From positions 37,830,747 through 37,894,746 of the forward strand of contig NC_091941.1 of NCBI RefSeq assembly GCF_041260155.1: 64,000 nucleotides of DNA, written 5' to 3'. Position 1 is the first letter of the stretch. Every line of letters begins with the position of its first letter. This document shows, piece after piece, positions 26,373 through 37,377 of the stretch. The DNA comes from Ptychodera flava. Lineage: Eukaryota; Hemichordata; Enteropneusta; Ptychoderidae. The notes beneath the pieces were generated by a model. The model made no database searches. It saw nothing but the letters and a program-made list of their open reading frames with translations, and had not been told where the DNA came from. Made by a program: the position numbers and the translations under genes.

Positions 26373-26571
26373 AGACGACACATTTGAAAAATTAGATTTT
26401 TCCCTCGCGTTAGAGAATTATCACACCTTAGATTGAATTTAAAAACTGATTTAGTTTCTTTGCAAGTCACGTAGAGATCACATTGGTACATTAGGAGCTG
26501 TAGGGCAGGAAACTTGAGGCAAGGATAATTAACTTAAGGACGACATGTAGCAATGTTGAGATAAAATATTT

Positions 26572-27300
26572 TTTATTGTTTCTCGTGCAAACATTATGGG
26601 TAGCACTCTTGAAACACTTTTCATATACTCTATTATTGTTATATATTTAGTATTCTGTTTTAACATTCACACTACTCGTGTTTTAGTCATTTGAAAACCG
26701 AACTCTGTATACAACACTTTTCAGTCCAAGATTAAGCTTGCAAATTCTGTTATAGAAAACTACTCTTCAAATATGAAACTTGCGAGGGAAAAAAAATCAA
26801 AAAAAAAAAACTTTCTGAACAAACATAGAATAGTCAAAATTTGTAAACAAATTATGTACATTGAATTCTGTCAAAGTAAATCCAACTTCATTTAAACTAC
26901 CAATCGAAAAAGGAATCATTAAGACAATCTAAGTTAGTACTATACATTTATACAGGTTTTAAATAGGAATTTACAAGTTTGTGGAGAAAAATTCATGTGA
27001 GAGTCCAGAGCATTCTTACTGCATGTACAATTAGAAGCTTTCATTTTTTAAAAGTACAGCTAGCCCCCGCCAGCGGGGAAAGGCAGACGTATGCCAGAGA
27101 GCTCACTTAGAATAAAGTCGCGTAATTTGTAGGGTATTGTGTAAATATGTCGATCTCCATTTATGAACATCTAAGACAAAAATCAATTATTCTAACCTAT
27201 CATAATTATCTAATCTATTTACATAAATTTCAGACCGATCTGTGAAAATGTCACGTAACGACTAGCTGGTCGATGAAAGCAAGTCACTATTGGCTCTTAT
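26572..27300 (-). terminator. Probable 3' UTR and poly(A) signal of the cyclin gene
   Basis: On the minus strand, AATAAA (complement of TTTATT at 26572-26577) lies about 0.73 kb beyond the cyclin stop codon. Nothing else is recognisable between. The assignment is by position only. Confidence 0.3.
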
Positions 27301-30300
27301 TTACATCTTCAGTAGTTGTTGGACTGCAGGAGACTTGGTGAGCATGGGAAGTTGGCTCAGACCTCCATATTTCGAGACGCTGCCGTATTTTCTCCAGGCA
27401 GCCTGAAATAAGTCAGCATTGCGAGGATATCAGAAGTTGGCCGACGATGGAAATTCTATTTTCAAACCAAGTGATGCTTTATTTAGAGTCATTTGTGCAA
27501 GAATCGAGACGCAAACTGAGACCAGAAGTGAAAGAAAATGTAAGCCTCACATCTGGTATCCATGTTTTGAAGTCAAACTGTTCGTATTCCGTATTCCGCA
27601 TCGAATGAGACAAGGGTAATGAAAGGGAAATGATCAATCAAATATGTAGGGAATGCTGTTTAAAGTTAATCAAGTTGGAGTTTTACAGATATTGTCGAAA
27701 GGGCATAAGCTTATGTGATGCAGCACAGAAAGGCCATAGGAAAAAGACTTATAAGATAGACTTACCGTTTGTTTGGCACGTGGTGCTTTGACAAGCAAGG
27801 ATGCCAATATCCTCATACATGGAACTAGGTTTTCTTCTGTGAAGCCAGTAGCGCATGCCAGTTGAGATGTCCAAGTAGAGTATTTGGGTTTATCACCAGT
27901 CATGAAGATTTTCATGGCCAGTGCAAGGGCTGCTGCAGCACGTTTGGAAGGAGGGAACGGAAGGACTCTTGTAGAGAGTATACCGAGATCCATCAGATAC
28001 TTTCCGAGGTCAATGACAAGCTGAAAACACACGGAAGGGAATTTTTCAAAGGTCATAAAATAGCCTTGTGCGTGAACATGAACTTTCACAGAGAAAAGCT
28101 AGTCTTAACAGAAATTGTAACACGTTGGTAGGAAAACTATGACATGGGGTCAGCGCGAACTGAAAATAACAGTCAGTTTGCACTCTCAGACCGATTTATA
28201 ATTTCAATTTTGCTATACAGAATCAAGAAGAGCCTGGTTGGACAATATAAAATTGAAAAAGACCAATTGTCAGTCTAATTTCCGTACATTTATTTTAATA
28301 GCTTGACTTTCAAAAGACTGCTTATTTTTATTTTATATATAATCAAGTTGTAGTGCATTTTTGTCGAATATTGGTTAGTTTTTGAATAGATAATGAAGGT
28401 TTCTCGTATTTGGTCACGGCAGGGTTGTTATCTCTATGGGCATTGTTTCTGACAATGCAGAGCATCACGAAAGCTTGTAACTTATTGGTTTGCCGAGTTT
28501 GGAGGCTTAGATAGATTTGCATACCTGAGTCTTGCAATCGTTCAGTTGAAAAGCTGTCGAGTTCACGTATAGATGGTAGAAACTGACACTGGTTGGAAGG
28601 CAAAAGTCAAAGCACAAGGTCCTTAGGATGATCATTTCCATCTGTAATACCGCTTCCTTGCTGTACGAATAGTCAGTCAAGTAACGGAGCGTGTTTACCT
28701 GAAAGAAGAAAGTACATTGGGGGGACTGAATTTGTTGAAGGGCCAGGGAGATTCATTTTCACCCACCGACTAGATTTCATACAAATGGTAAAAGAATGGG
28801 GGTCGGCCGGTTTCTATTTAAAGACTTTGACCAAGAAAACTCCACAGAAAAAACAATTCTATAACAAATTTATCTCGCCAAAACCTCCAGACTTATTAGT
28901 GATAGTGTGTGTCAAATTTGCGGTATACTGCTTGGCAACTTAGTTTGGGAGTAAATTGTAAATTTGCATCAAGCATCGATTTTATTCCGAATTAAAATTC
29001 CAAAGGGTCACGGGTCATTTTAAAAAACTTCTCTGTACTTACATCAGGAGGGTACCTCTCTTCGACTTTCGATGCAAGCAGAAGACACGTGATACCAAGT
29101 AGTTGCAGTTTTTCGAGATGTACAGATGAAATGCTGAGAAAGCGGTCTAAGAAGGCGACTGTTAAATGTAGAGTTTCATCTTGTAAATGTAGACAACACT
29201 GTCAATGAAGTAAATGAAAAGTTGTAAAAGTCCATTAAAAGTTTTTATTAAGAAAGGCAAATATGCTGAAAGTATACTATCAATAGTTTGCATGGACATG
29301 AGATGGGATTAAAGTTGAAAGTTCCGTAGCATATCCCATATATATGGTGTTCATGTCAGTAAAATGCGCATTTTTGCGCAGTACCAAAAACCAGAACTTT
29401 TTGCAAACAAGAGAAATTGCTTTGAAATATAAATCGAATGAGGCTGAAGGAGGCTGGGTTAACAGGAAAAATAGATTGTCGTCATAAAATATGCAAGGAA
29501 TGAATACTAGAAAGTACTTACCTGTACCTGTATCAACCAATCAAGAAGAATTGCCCTAATATTTTTCGTGATGTCATTTTCTTTGGACAAGAAATCTTCC
29601 GAAAGGATACATTTCAGCTCCATTTTCTTGGAAGAGAAAAATTAATTGTTAAATTCAGAGACGTTCGATTGATACGGTTTTTGCACCTAATTTTTGCAAA
29701 ACTTTGAAATACGCAAGTTTTAGGAAAATTTTTGAAGGATCAATAAAAATAGCGAGAAAAACTACCGAAGAAAATAGAAATTCAAAAAAATGACAAAAAG
29801 GACGTTAAGGAAACTCGCCATATGATCTTTTATAAACAAGGTTGACAGATATAGAAGATGGCGTCGGTAAAGTTTTAAAAATATCCTTCAAAGGCCAAGT
29901 TTTTTGAGAATGATTAACTATTGGATGGAGGAATCAGAAAATTACTTGCACCAAAGAAGAATTTCATAGTTGTACCTTAAGATACTGATGAACATCGTCT
30001 GCATACTCTGTAAACTCGTCGATACTGCACCGGTCGCCGTCCAGTTTAAGCTGAGAAAACTTGTCAATAAGTTTATCGTACTGTGCCCGAGTTTGTTTTT
30101 CAAGTGACTCTAGAGAAACCATTTCATGATCTTGAATTTCTGCAACAAAAGAGGGAAAATGTATAGGGAGAGTAGCAAAATTGAGATTGAACTTGTCAAG
30201 TTTACATTTTTTTCGTCAAAGGAAACTCTGAAAATGTCTTACAAAAATGACTGGTGCGTTTTAGTGATAATCAGGGAAATTATGAAGTAAAATTCGAGTG

Positions 30301-30912
30301 GAGATGTAAAAGACGTGACTAGTCGACACGCACAACTGTATACATGGCTACGCACTTACTTGGCGATTTCTGTTGAACATGTGGGCCGGCATTTGAGGAA
30401 CTGGAATCAGAAAAGGTCTTGCACTTTGGCGAACGTTTTCTTCTTCTCTGCATTGCCTTGCAATTTGGCATTTACGTTGACGAGCGAGAAAGGTCCACGT
30501 CCCTGCAAGGAAAAATTGTCACTTTGACATATAAGCGCCATGGCATGGTTTTACTCGTGCTGGGTGGGGTGGGGGGTCCAGGAAACTCTAAAGTAGCAGC
30601 AGCAAATTAAAAAGTGTTTCTACGTTTAATAACCAAGTCTTGTTGTGTAATTGTAGTGTTGATCTCCAATCTCACTTTGGCGAACCATCGAGTGTCATGG
30701 AGTTTTCGGAGCAAATGATGCATGCGGTCGGCTCGTGCATGCACGTTCCCGAAAAGCGAGAGTTGTCCGACAAACACGTAAACGCTCACCTGCTTCATCA
30801 CATTTAGTCCTTTGCGCGGCATGCGTTCTTCAACCTGTGTCTTCTTCGGACCATTAGGGATCCGACCAAAGATCGTTGACATAGCTGATCTGCCACCTTG
30901 TAACATCTTCAC
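27301..30912 (-). CDS. Divergent B-type mitotic cyclin, 8 exons
   Basis: Regulatory subunit of a mitotic cyclin-dependent kinase. Minus-strand exons are 30790-30912, 30360-30447 (or from 30502), 29976-30139, 29528-29626, 29043-29198, 28525-28698, 27766-28020 and 27301-27402, giving 386 residues. Exons 3-8 join unambiguously. Cyclin-box marks are EYADDVHQYLK, IRAILLDWL (the MRAIL-type CDK/substrate patch), DETLHLTVAFLDRFL, LLLASKVEERYPPD with the CDK-contacting Lys and Glu, and QMEMIILRTLCFDF. The second fold has KYLMDLGIL, PFPPSKRAAAALALA and TGFTEENLVPCM. The C-terminal LSQLPMLTKSPAVQQLL resembles cyclin B tails, while the first fold also recalls cyclin A. The acceptor before exon 2 is unclear. 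The strong CCTTGCAG at 30503 breaks the frame, whereas an AG at 30448 keeps it open from the exon 1 ATG. No RxxL destruction box was confirmed. Cyclin identity is sure; the B class is likely. Confidence 0.85.
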
Positions 30913-31132
30913 TAAATTCTACGACTTCTTACTTCTCTCTAAAAAAGAGAAGTACTAGTCATTAGTGACGCACACCAGTAGGTCCTATTATGAGGTAGCA
31001 AATCCTACGTCGTTGGGCCGCTAGCGTAACTTCAGTATAGTCGAATGGAGTGAAGTATCGTAGTGGGACGAAAGCGATATTTACTCTTGGCTACAAAGAG
31101 ACGAAAGAGCAACAAAGAATTGACGTACCTTT

Positions 31133-31144
31133 TTTCGCGGGAAA
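31133..31144. promoter_or_regulatory. Consensus E2F/DP binding site upstream of the cyclin
   Basis: TTTCGCGGGAAA matches the E2F consensus (TTTSSCGC and its complement) over its full length. It lies 221 bases upstream of the cyclin exon 1 ATG, in a CpG-bearing stretch (30.9-31.25 kb). E2F control of cell-cycle genes, cyclins included, is established in animals. That this copy is used is inference. A CCAAT word on the minus strand near 31378-31383 is a possible NF-Y site. Confidence 0.6.
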
Positions 31145-31259
31145 TGTTTAGACGTTTCGTTTCAGCTTGCTGCACGCGTAGTAGTGAAATCCGAGGGTTG
31201 AGCTTAGCTCTCTGCTTTTTATACGATGAAAACAGCAGATGTGACAAATAGCTGGCCGA

Positions 31260-34200
31260 GAATGGCCGAATCCACATGGTGCTTCAGTCTCGGAATGAGA
31301 AACATGTCTTGCAATTGACAATGGATGTCAATTCCAACGCATGATGCTTGCAACGAATTAGGTGAAGGCTTGTTTTAGCCAATTGCTACTTCTAAACATC
31401 TTCGGCACATTGTTCACTCGTAACAACAAAAATATTAGAAAGGTCGATCATGTGTAAATCTGCAAATGTATCGATGAAAACGCACGCCATCTCATCCCCT
31501 GACGGTCTTACAATTGAAAGTAGCCTACTGCCCAAGACCTGTAACTGCCCGGTTAGTACTCAGACTATGGGTATAAAATAGCATCCATGATCAGACCAAA
31601 CATAAAGTTGTTCTCATTCCTTTTAGCAAAACTAGAAAAGTTACACCTATTTCAAATCCTGCTTGACCAAAACGAAGAATTATCATCGGTACCATGGTAG
31701 CAGATTCGGTTTGCGTCTTTTTCTATTTGAAGTCAGCTTCATTCAGAAAATGATATGACCCTGCCGTGTTCGAGAAATACTTTGAACTTTTACTCGCATC
31801 AGTTGCTCAAGCCCTGGTTGTTGCCCAGACCCCTCTATGAAATGGTATAACCTTGCAATGCATCGCATCGCATTTCCATGTCTCAGACACATAATGAGCA
31901 TTGGTAGCGCGCTGCAGACGGAAACCGTATCATGTATCTTGGATGAATGGCGATTTTGTCGGAGCATACTTGTGTAGGTAATAATGATAAATAGATTAAA
32001 GGACTGTGCAAAATATTGGTCTCAACACATTGTTCAGATTGCCTTTTCGAATAATAGGTCAATATATGTGCGAAATGCCAAAATGTGTTACCATCAACAC
32101 CCCTACGAGTATCAGCTTCTGCTTGATGATATGTTTGTAGAAAGGGACACCTGTTGCATTCTTTTTTTGAATGCTTTCCGGCACTGTAATGTAGCGCCAT
32201 CTACGACAAGTTTTGCTCAACAAGTATTGATCCGAGCCGCACCATATACACACATTCAGAGGGTCTCTCTCGTACTGATGAATAACAGTGGATGACCACT
32301 TCAGCAGTAGCGGATTTCCTTTTTCCGCATATGTTCGTTCGAATGCGATGAACGTGTGTGTTTTGATTTCACAAACCATCTTTCGATTTAAGCTTGTGCT
32401 TGGCTGTCTCATATACAGCACCGCACCGATGGTCACTTTGCCGACGTTGGATGAAAATTGAAAGTCCGGCCACAGTCGGTGGCCAAAATGTCATTGCAGT
32501 CTATAAATACTTTTTGTCATTTTGAAAATGCACGCTAGAATTAGTTTATGTACAGTTCCCTCCGTCCAAAAATCACGACAGAAGGGTTTTATTATAACCA
32601 AATGTAAATATTACTAAAACAAAATGTTATACATCATAAAGAAGTTATTTGATCGAAGAACATACAGCTTAAGATTACTTTCATATTGTCAGCTTGCTGC
32701 AATACTTTTCAGAGTGATCAGCTGTTGTAAACTGCCCAGAACATTACTGAACAGTTACTAAAACATTTGTCTTGACCTCTGTAAACATGGCTGTGGAAAG
32801 CTATACATCGCTTCCTGGGGCGTGAGAAGATGATAATAATAACGGGTTTTGGTGTGACGTCAGAAGGTTTAAGTAGGCCATAAAATTATTTGACAAGTAT
32901 TTGGTACTTAAACCTCTAGAAATGACATGCCTGTACATGCAATAAGTGACATGTTCAGGCACAGATCTTCCCCCAGTTGTGTAGACGGGACAACCATGTA
33001 TTTTAATATTGCACAGCCCATCTGCAGATGAGCCTATCTTTGCCAGACCCTCGTTTACGAGTCGTTCTTGGCTGCGCCTTTGGTCTGAAATTTGTATCGA
33101 AGTTTTACGAGTAAGGATCCAATAATATATATGTGAATATATAAGTGGGAAGCATAGCATTCTGCTTGAAATATCAGTTCAGCTCGTACAGTACCAGTGC
33201 ATTCCTTACAAAATTGCGTATTCTTGTGTTTTTATAGATCCTCCGATCTTCCAAGGCTATCAAGTATTAAGCTTATCATTTTATGATAATATAGTAGTTG
33301 AATATGTTTGATAATTTCAAACAAGCGTTTTCGGTACATGTGCGTTATATATGCAAAGTTTGTTGTTATCTTCCTGTCGGGCTTATCATTTTATAAACCG
33401 CTAATAATAATGTTACTATTGTGCATAATAGTATTGGTGAGTGAAATTGCAAAAAAGTCCGATTTGTCAGAAAATTGTGGTACATTTTCCATTGCAATTT
33501 TACTGGATACACGAGATGATGGGGATATTATAATAAATCGTCAGATTTGTCTGTTCCTGAAAGTCCAATCTAACACTATATTTAGCAATGTGTAAACAAA
33601 ATATTGTTGTCATTCAAAAAGAGTATGATCATTATAAGGTCAGGCATTGCATAGTAAAATCATTAAGAAAGCTTTGTATGTAATTCACCAGAGGATTGTT
33701 TTCTTTTTGTAAATGATTTCGAACATTGTATCTTGGTTCAACAATGAACCAAGCTCCCTTCCCCTTGGTTTAGAGAGATGACATCAATTTCAAAGTTTCC
33801 GATGTTTATAGGATCATGCTTTGTCTGTAATCCTGTTTTGGGTTATTATCAGCCTTTGGAAGAATAGTTGAACGAGGCCTCACGCCCAACCTTTGTAACA
33901 AAAGCCACGTAACTGTGCAAAGACTTCGCTCTCGTATAACGTAGGTGTGGAATCTTCATTGAGGGTAAGATTTGTAAACAACTGACAAACATTTTCCCAC
34001 CGATTATGTTTTATTGCTATGTATATTCTTCCCAACAATATTTCTTTCATCTTAATCTGCCAATAGTGAAATCGGATGATTGCTACTACATATTGCAATC
34101 TTATGAACTTATGGTCGGCAGAGCCATGTTTTATTCCACGTCTATACGAATGCCTGGTCACCATTATTCAGGTTAGTAGTTGATTTTCAGCAAATATTTC

Positions 34201-34609
34201 ATCACATGGGGAAAAAACAAAAGCCACTGAAGGTCGTTTGTCCATCCTACTATTGGAAGTAAGATAAATTTGAATCTGGAAATGACACCCATTGCTGCAA
34301 TTGAAACCCCCTACTGTGAGGATGAATGCATTATTTCAAGTGACATAAGCTTACAAGGAGATTGAAACTTGACAGCAACAGCACAAACTTAAAAAATCGT
34401 GTAAAGTTTTTGGGCCAGGCGTCAGATTGTCTTGCCAGGAAATTTACTTGCTAGACAACTATTTCAATGGAAAACAAAAGTCTATGGCACCTTCATAATC
34501 ATCTTACAGACAAGAACAAACCCAATCCCTGGGATCGAGTCCCCTACCTTTCAATGTGTATCTAAACATAGAGAGACGAAATATCCAATGTACAGTATTC
34601 GCCGTGCAG
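31260..34609. other. Intergenic between the divergent cyclin and COQ8A genes
   Basis: No gene can be assigned. Stop-free stretches worth naming are 31883-32436 (up to 125 codons on -, overlapped by 103 codons on +), 32801-33160 (119 codons, -) and 33880-34164 (94 codons, -; contains KHNRWENVCQLF and ESEVFAQLRGFCY). None shows a recognisable domain or good splice borders. Some may be remnants of repeats. Confidence 0.35.
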
Positions 34610-34711
34610 GCACGACTCGACGAACTATGGAACAACCCAATGGCGAAGGAAGTAGGGTCAAGTTTTTTGGAAACTGTCCTCGGAAGTAATATTTTAAGAC
34701 GTGACCTAGAG
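34610..34711 (+). CDS. Orphan exon-like segment, 34 codons
   Basis: A plus-strand segment is bounded by an acceptor (GCCGTGCAG) and a donor (GAG|GTAACC). It is phase 0 on both sides and translates to a dense, protein-like sequence (starts ARLDELWNNPMAKEVGSSFL, then ETVLGSNILRRDLE). No partner exon was found on either side. It could belong to an unrecognised gene in the cyclin-COQ8A gap, to a 5' alternative exon, or be a captured fragment. I do not recognise the family. Confidence 0.35.
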
Positions 34712-34972
34712 GTAACCATTTACAAAGACTATTTCATGAAATTTAATGCAAAAATGTTTGTTTTCAAGAGGGGCGTACAGCATGACAGGTTGAAACAATT
34801 CTTCGAAATAAGTACAGGAATGATGCAGTACTATAAATATGTTTGAAGTTCAACAGATTAAGTTTGTCCTCTTGTTTACATTTGGGATTAATTCTGAACG
34901 CGCTTTGGTTTTCCAATATAAATTATGAATAATTTCTCTGTTAAACAAATACTACATTGCCGTAAGTTTGTT

Positions 34973-35016
34973 CATGGATGTAAAAAATATTTTTTAATAT
35001 ATTTTTTACATCCATG
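34973..35016. repeat. AT-rich perfect palindrome
   Basis: CATGGATGTAAAAAATAT and its exact inverse are separated by 8 bases. It is intergenic, upstream of COQ8A. Probably a cruciform-prone site or a relic of a palindromic element; no flanking duplication was identified. Confidence 0.6.
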
Positions 35017-35099
35017 GTTTGTTTGAGAAGCCGGTATCTGTGGATTAGAATGATAAGAAGGGGCAACTATTAATTTGCAAAAGGGGACCTCGGGAGGGT

Positions 35100-36130
35100 C
35101 ATATTTTGGAGAACCGGCATGCTCCGTACCCCGGCGTCCTCTCCCCTCCTCCCTCTCTGTATTCCTAAAGGCCCCCACATTCATTGTCGGATTTCGAATG
35201 TTTTCGAATGCGTCTTTGTCATCCAGGCCTCAAGTATACTGTGACGTCAGCCCATTACGTACAGTATTAGCGCCACCAACGAGAGCATTGGGACATCGTG
35301 AAAGGTTGCGTGCCAGCCATGTTGTGTAACTACATTGAGTCGATCGCATGCGTGAGTTGTAGGCCTACACACAGTCCCTCTATCTACATATGCGTTTCCG
35401 TAAGTTAGGCTTTTGCCGTGTGTCAGTTTCGTCTCGAAAGTTTCGGATGAAGTGCATTCTTGTTGGTGTGGGTTCTTAATGGACACATGCGAAAAGGGTT
35501 GATTTACGACCGCATTTCCAGTTCTTCGAAGCTGCAGTGACTGTTTGCAAGTTGCATAAGAGAGAAGCCCTTTTGTAAACATCACTTGTTTATACACGTG
35601 ACTGAGTTGCTGAAACCTGAATGCGAAATCTAGTTCAGTAATCGAAGAAGAAGATCGACTTTGGAAACGCCATACCGAGAGACAGCATCTTCAGGTCCAG
35701 GATTTCCGAATAGGCTGTAGGTAGGTCATATCACATTGAAATGCGCAGGGTTGTGGTGGTACATGCGGCGATACACGTGAACAAACATTGATTATGAACT
35801 CTTTCATAACCTGTTCATGGGCTTCATTCCCCCGTATATTCCGTGACGGTATATGTTGCTGGCCCATAATTTATGGCCTGCTGTGCTATTTTTTATTTAA
35901 CTGTTCATGTTGAAGATTCCAATTTGTGCATTTGAACGGTAGACAATATATGGTATCAACCACAGCCGCTTGTGATTCTACAGTGTACACGTTGAAGGCC
36001 CCTATATAAAGATCATTCTAATGCTTAACAAGTTACAGGGGCCATGGAGCTCTCCGTTTCTAGCTCCACACGGGCCTTTACCGTGTATGGAACTACAACA
36101 AGCGACTGTGGTATCAACATACAGTAAGTT
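35100..36130 (+). promoter_or_regulatory. Probable promoter/5' UTR region of COQ8A
   Basis: CpG density rises at about 35.1-35.8 kb. A plus-strand segment ending near 35720 meets a donor-like G|GTAGGT, and another near 36122 meets CA|GTAAGT. Since the first coding exon starts at an acceptor (37359), at least one non-coding 5' exon must lie upstream, and these are the candidates. Exact transcription starts are not visible. Confidence 0.3.
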
Positions 36131-36734
36131 ACACATTTCGTAGATTTCAAGTCATTCCTAAAGAATTAGGTGTACGTCTGCCATCAGTGATGGTGGACTT
36201 GACCAAGCAGTCTTGCTACTTGTATGTCCTATTACCCTGTGTTCAAATAAGATCAGATCTCTGATTTTTCACCTACGTTGTAATATTTATACAGAACGTT
36301 AATAAAGTTCAATTCAATTCTAACTGTTCCTCATGAAATTGTAGACCATGTGTCCTGTGTCCATAATAAGACCACAGTGATGGAGGGCAATGTGATTAGA
36401 CCAACTGCTGGCAAGTTGTAAGAACAGTTTCTGTGGTGATTGTGTAGTTTTTGTATGGGCAGTCACCACTGTACACAGTCTGAAAGTTTGTTGTTGTACA
36501 ACAATGTTATTGAATTAATGAGAAAGTGAGGTAACACAGTCGCAATTAACATTACCTATCATACACATATGACTTCTCTATCGTCCTGAACTACAGTCGC
36601 CCATGGTTTGATAAACAGGTACTAGCTGCAACTGCCTGAATTACAAATTGTAGGAAGTTGGGAAACAGAGTTTTCATTTCTTACAACAGCTGTGGTACAT
36701 TTGAAAGTAGTGGTGCTTTGATTGGCTATTTCGG

Positions 36735-36975
36735 TCAGTCCGCGATCACTTGAAACATTTAAATTCAGGTATGCTGATCAAGTAAATGAGTGTATGGCAG
36801 CTGTTGTTGGAAAGGGTCACCAGAAATTATACCCTAAAATGCACAGAAGATGAATTGCTTACATTAAGAGGATAGCAGGTTTGAATATTAGAGATGTAGT
36901 GGAAGCCATTGATGCTGGCTTATCAAATAAATTGTGCTTTTTAGTGAGGGAAATCTATCTCCAAACTCGGCAGTA
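36735..36975 (+). pseudogene. Decayed ORF of unknown origin
   Basis: One plus-strand frame translates as protein-like sequence (RYADQVNECMAAVVGKGHQK, then LYPKM..., RIAGLNIRDVVEAIDAGLSN) for about 75 codons, with a single interruption. It sits in the 5' intron region of COQ8A, out of any plausible COQ8A frame. It could be a relic of a repeat or of another gene. No family recognised. Confidence 0.3.
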
Positions 36976-37377
36976 ACCATTGTGTTTCCGAACTTCCTCT
37001 CTTTGTAATGCTTACAGCAGCCATCATCCTGTATCAAACCACAGATGACTGTGTCCTGAACCACTGTAATGGCCCAGGGAAAATTTACAACTAGTACATG
37101 AAACTACTGGTAATTTTGTCTAGGGGAAGGATCTGAGATCATGTGCGAATTCCAGTGTCAGATTTTTGAACTCCAATTATTCATTCAGGGGAGGGAGTCT
37201 GAAGTCAAGCACATTGTTTTATTTGCCATGTGCATGTTTTAATTATCTCAGGTCCCTAATGGGTAAATACCGGCAAAATTGTTTTCTGTATATGCGGTAT
37301 ATTTCTTAAAATGTACTCTGTACATCTTCATTCACTGGAATATGTTGTTTTTCCTTCAGCCCTATATTGTTCCAGCA

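Noticed and set aside
31883-32436. Overlapping ORFs on both strands (103-125 codons)
   Set aside because: Openness on both strands suggests composition rather than coding, and no domain or splice borders were found. Noted in the intergenic entry.
33880-34164. 94-codon minus-strand ORF, considered as a TAF1A-like fragment
   Set aside because: The resemblance is limited to a short KH-x-x-W stretch. Not enough to name.
35247-35597. 116-codon minus-strand ORF
   Set aside because: It lies antisense in the presumed COQ8A 5' region, in CG-bearing DNA with few stops. No recognisable motif.
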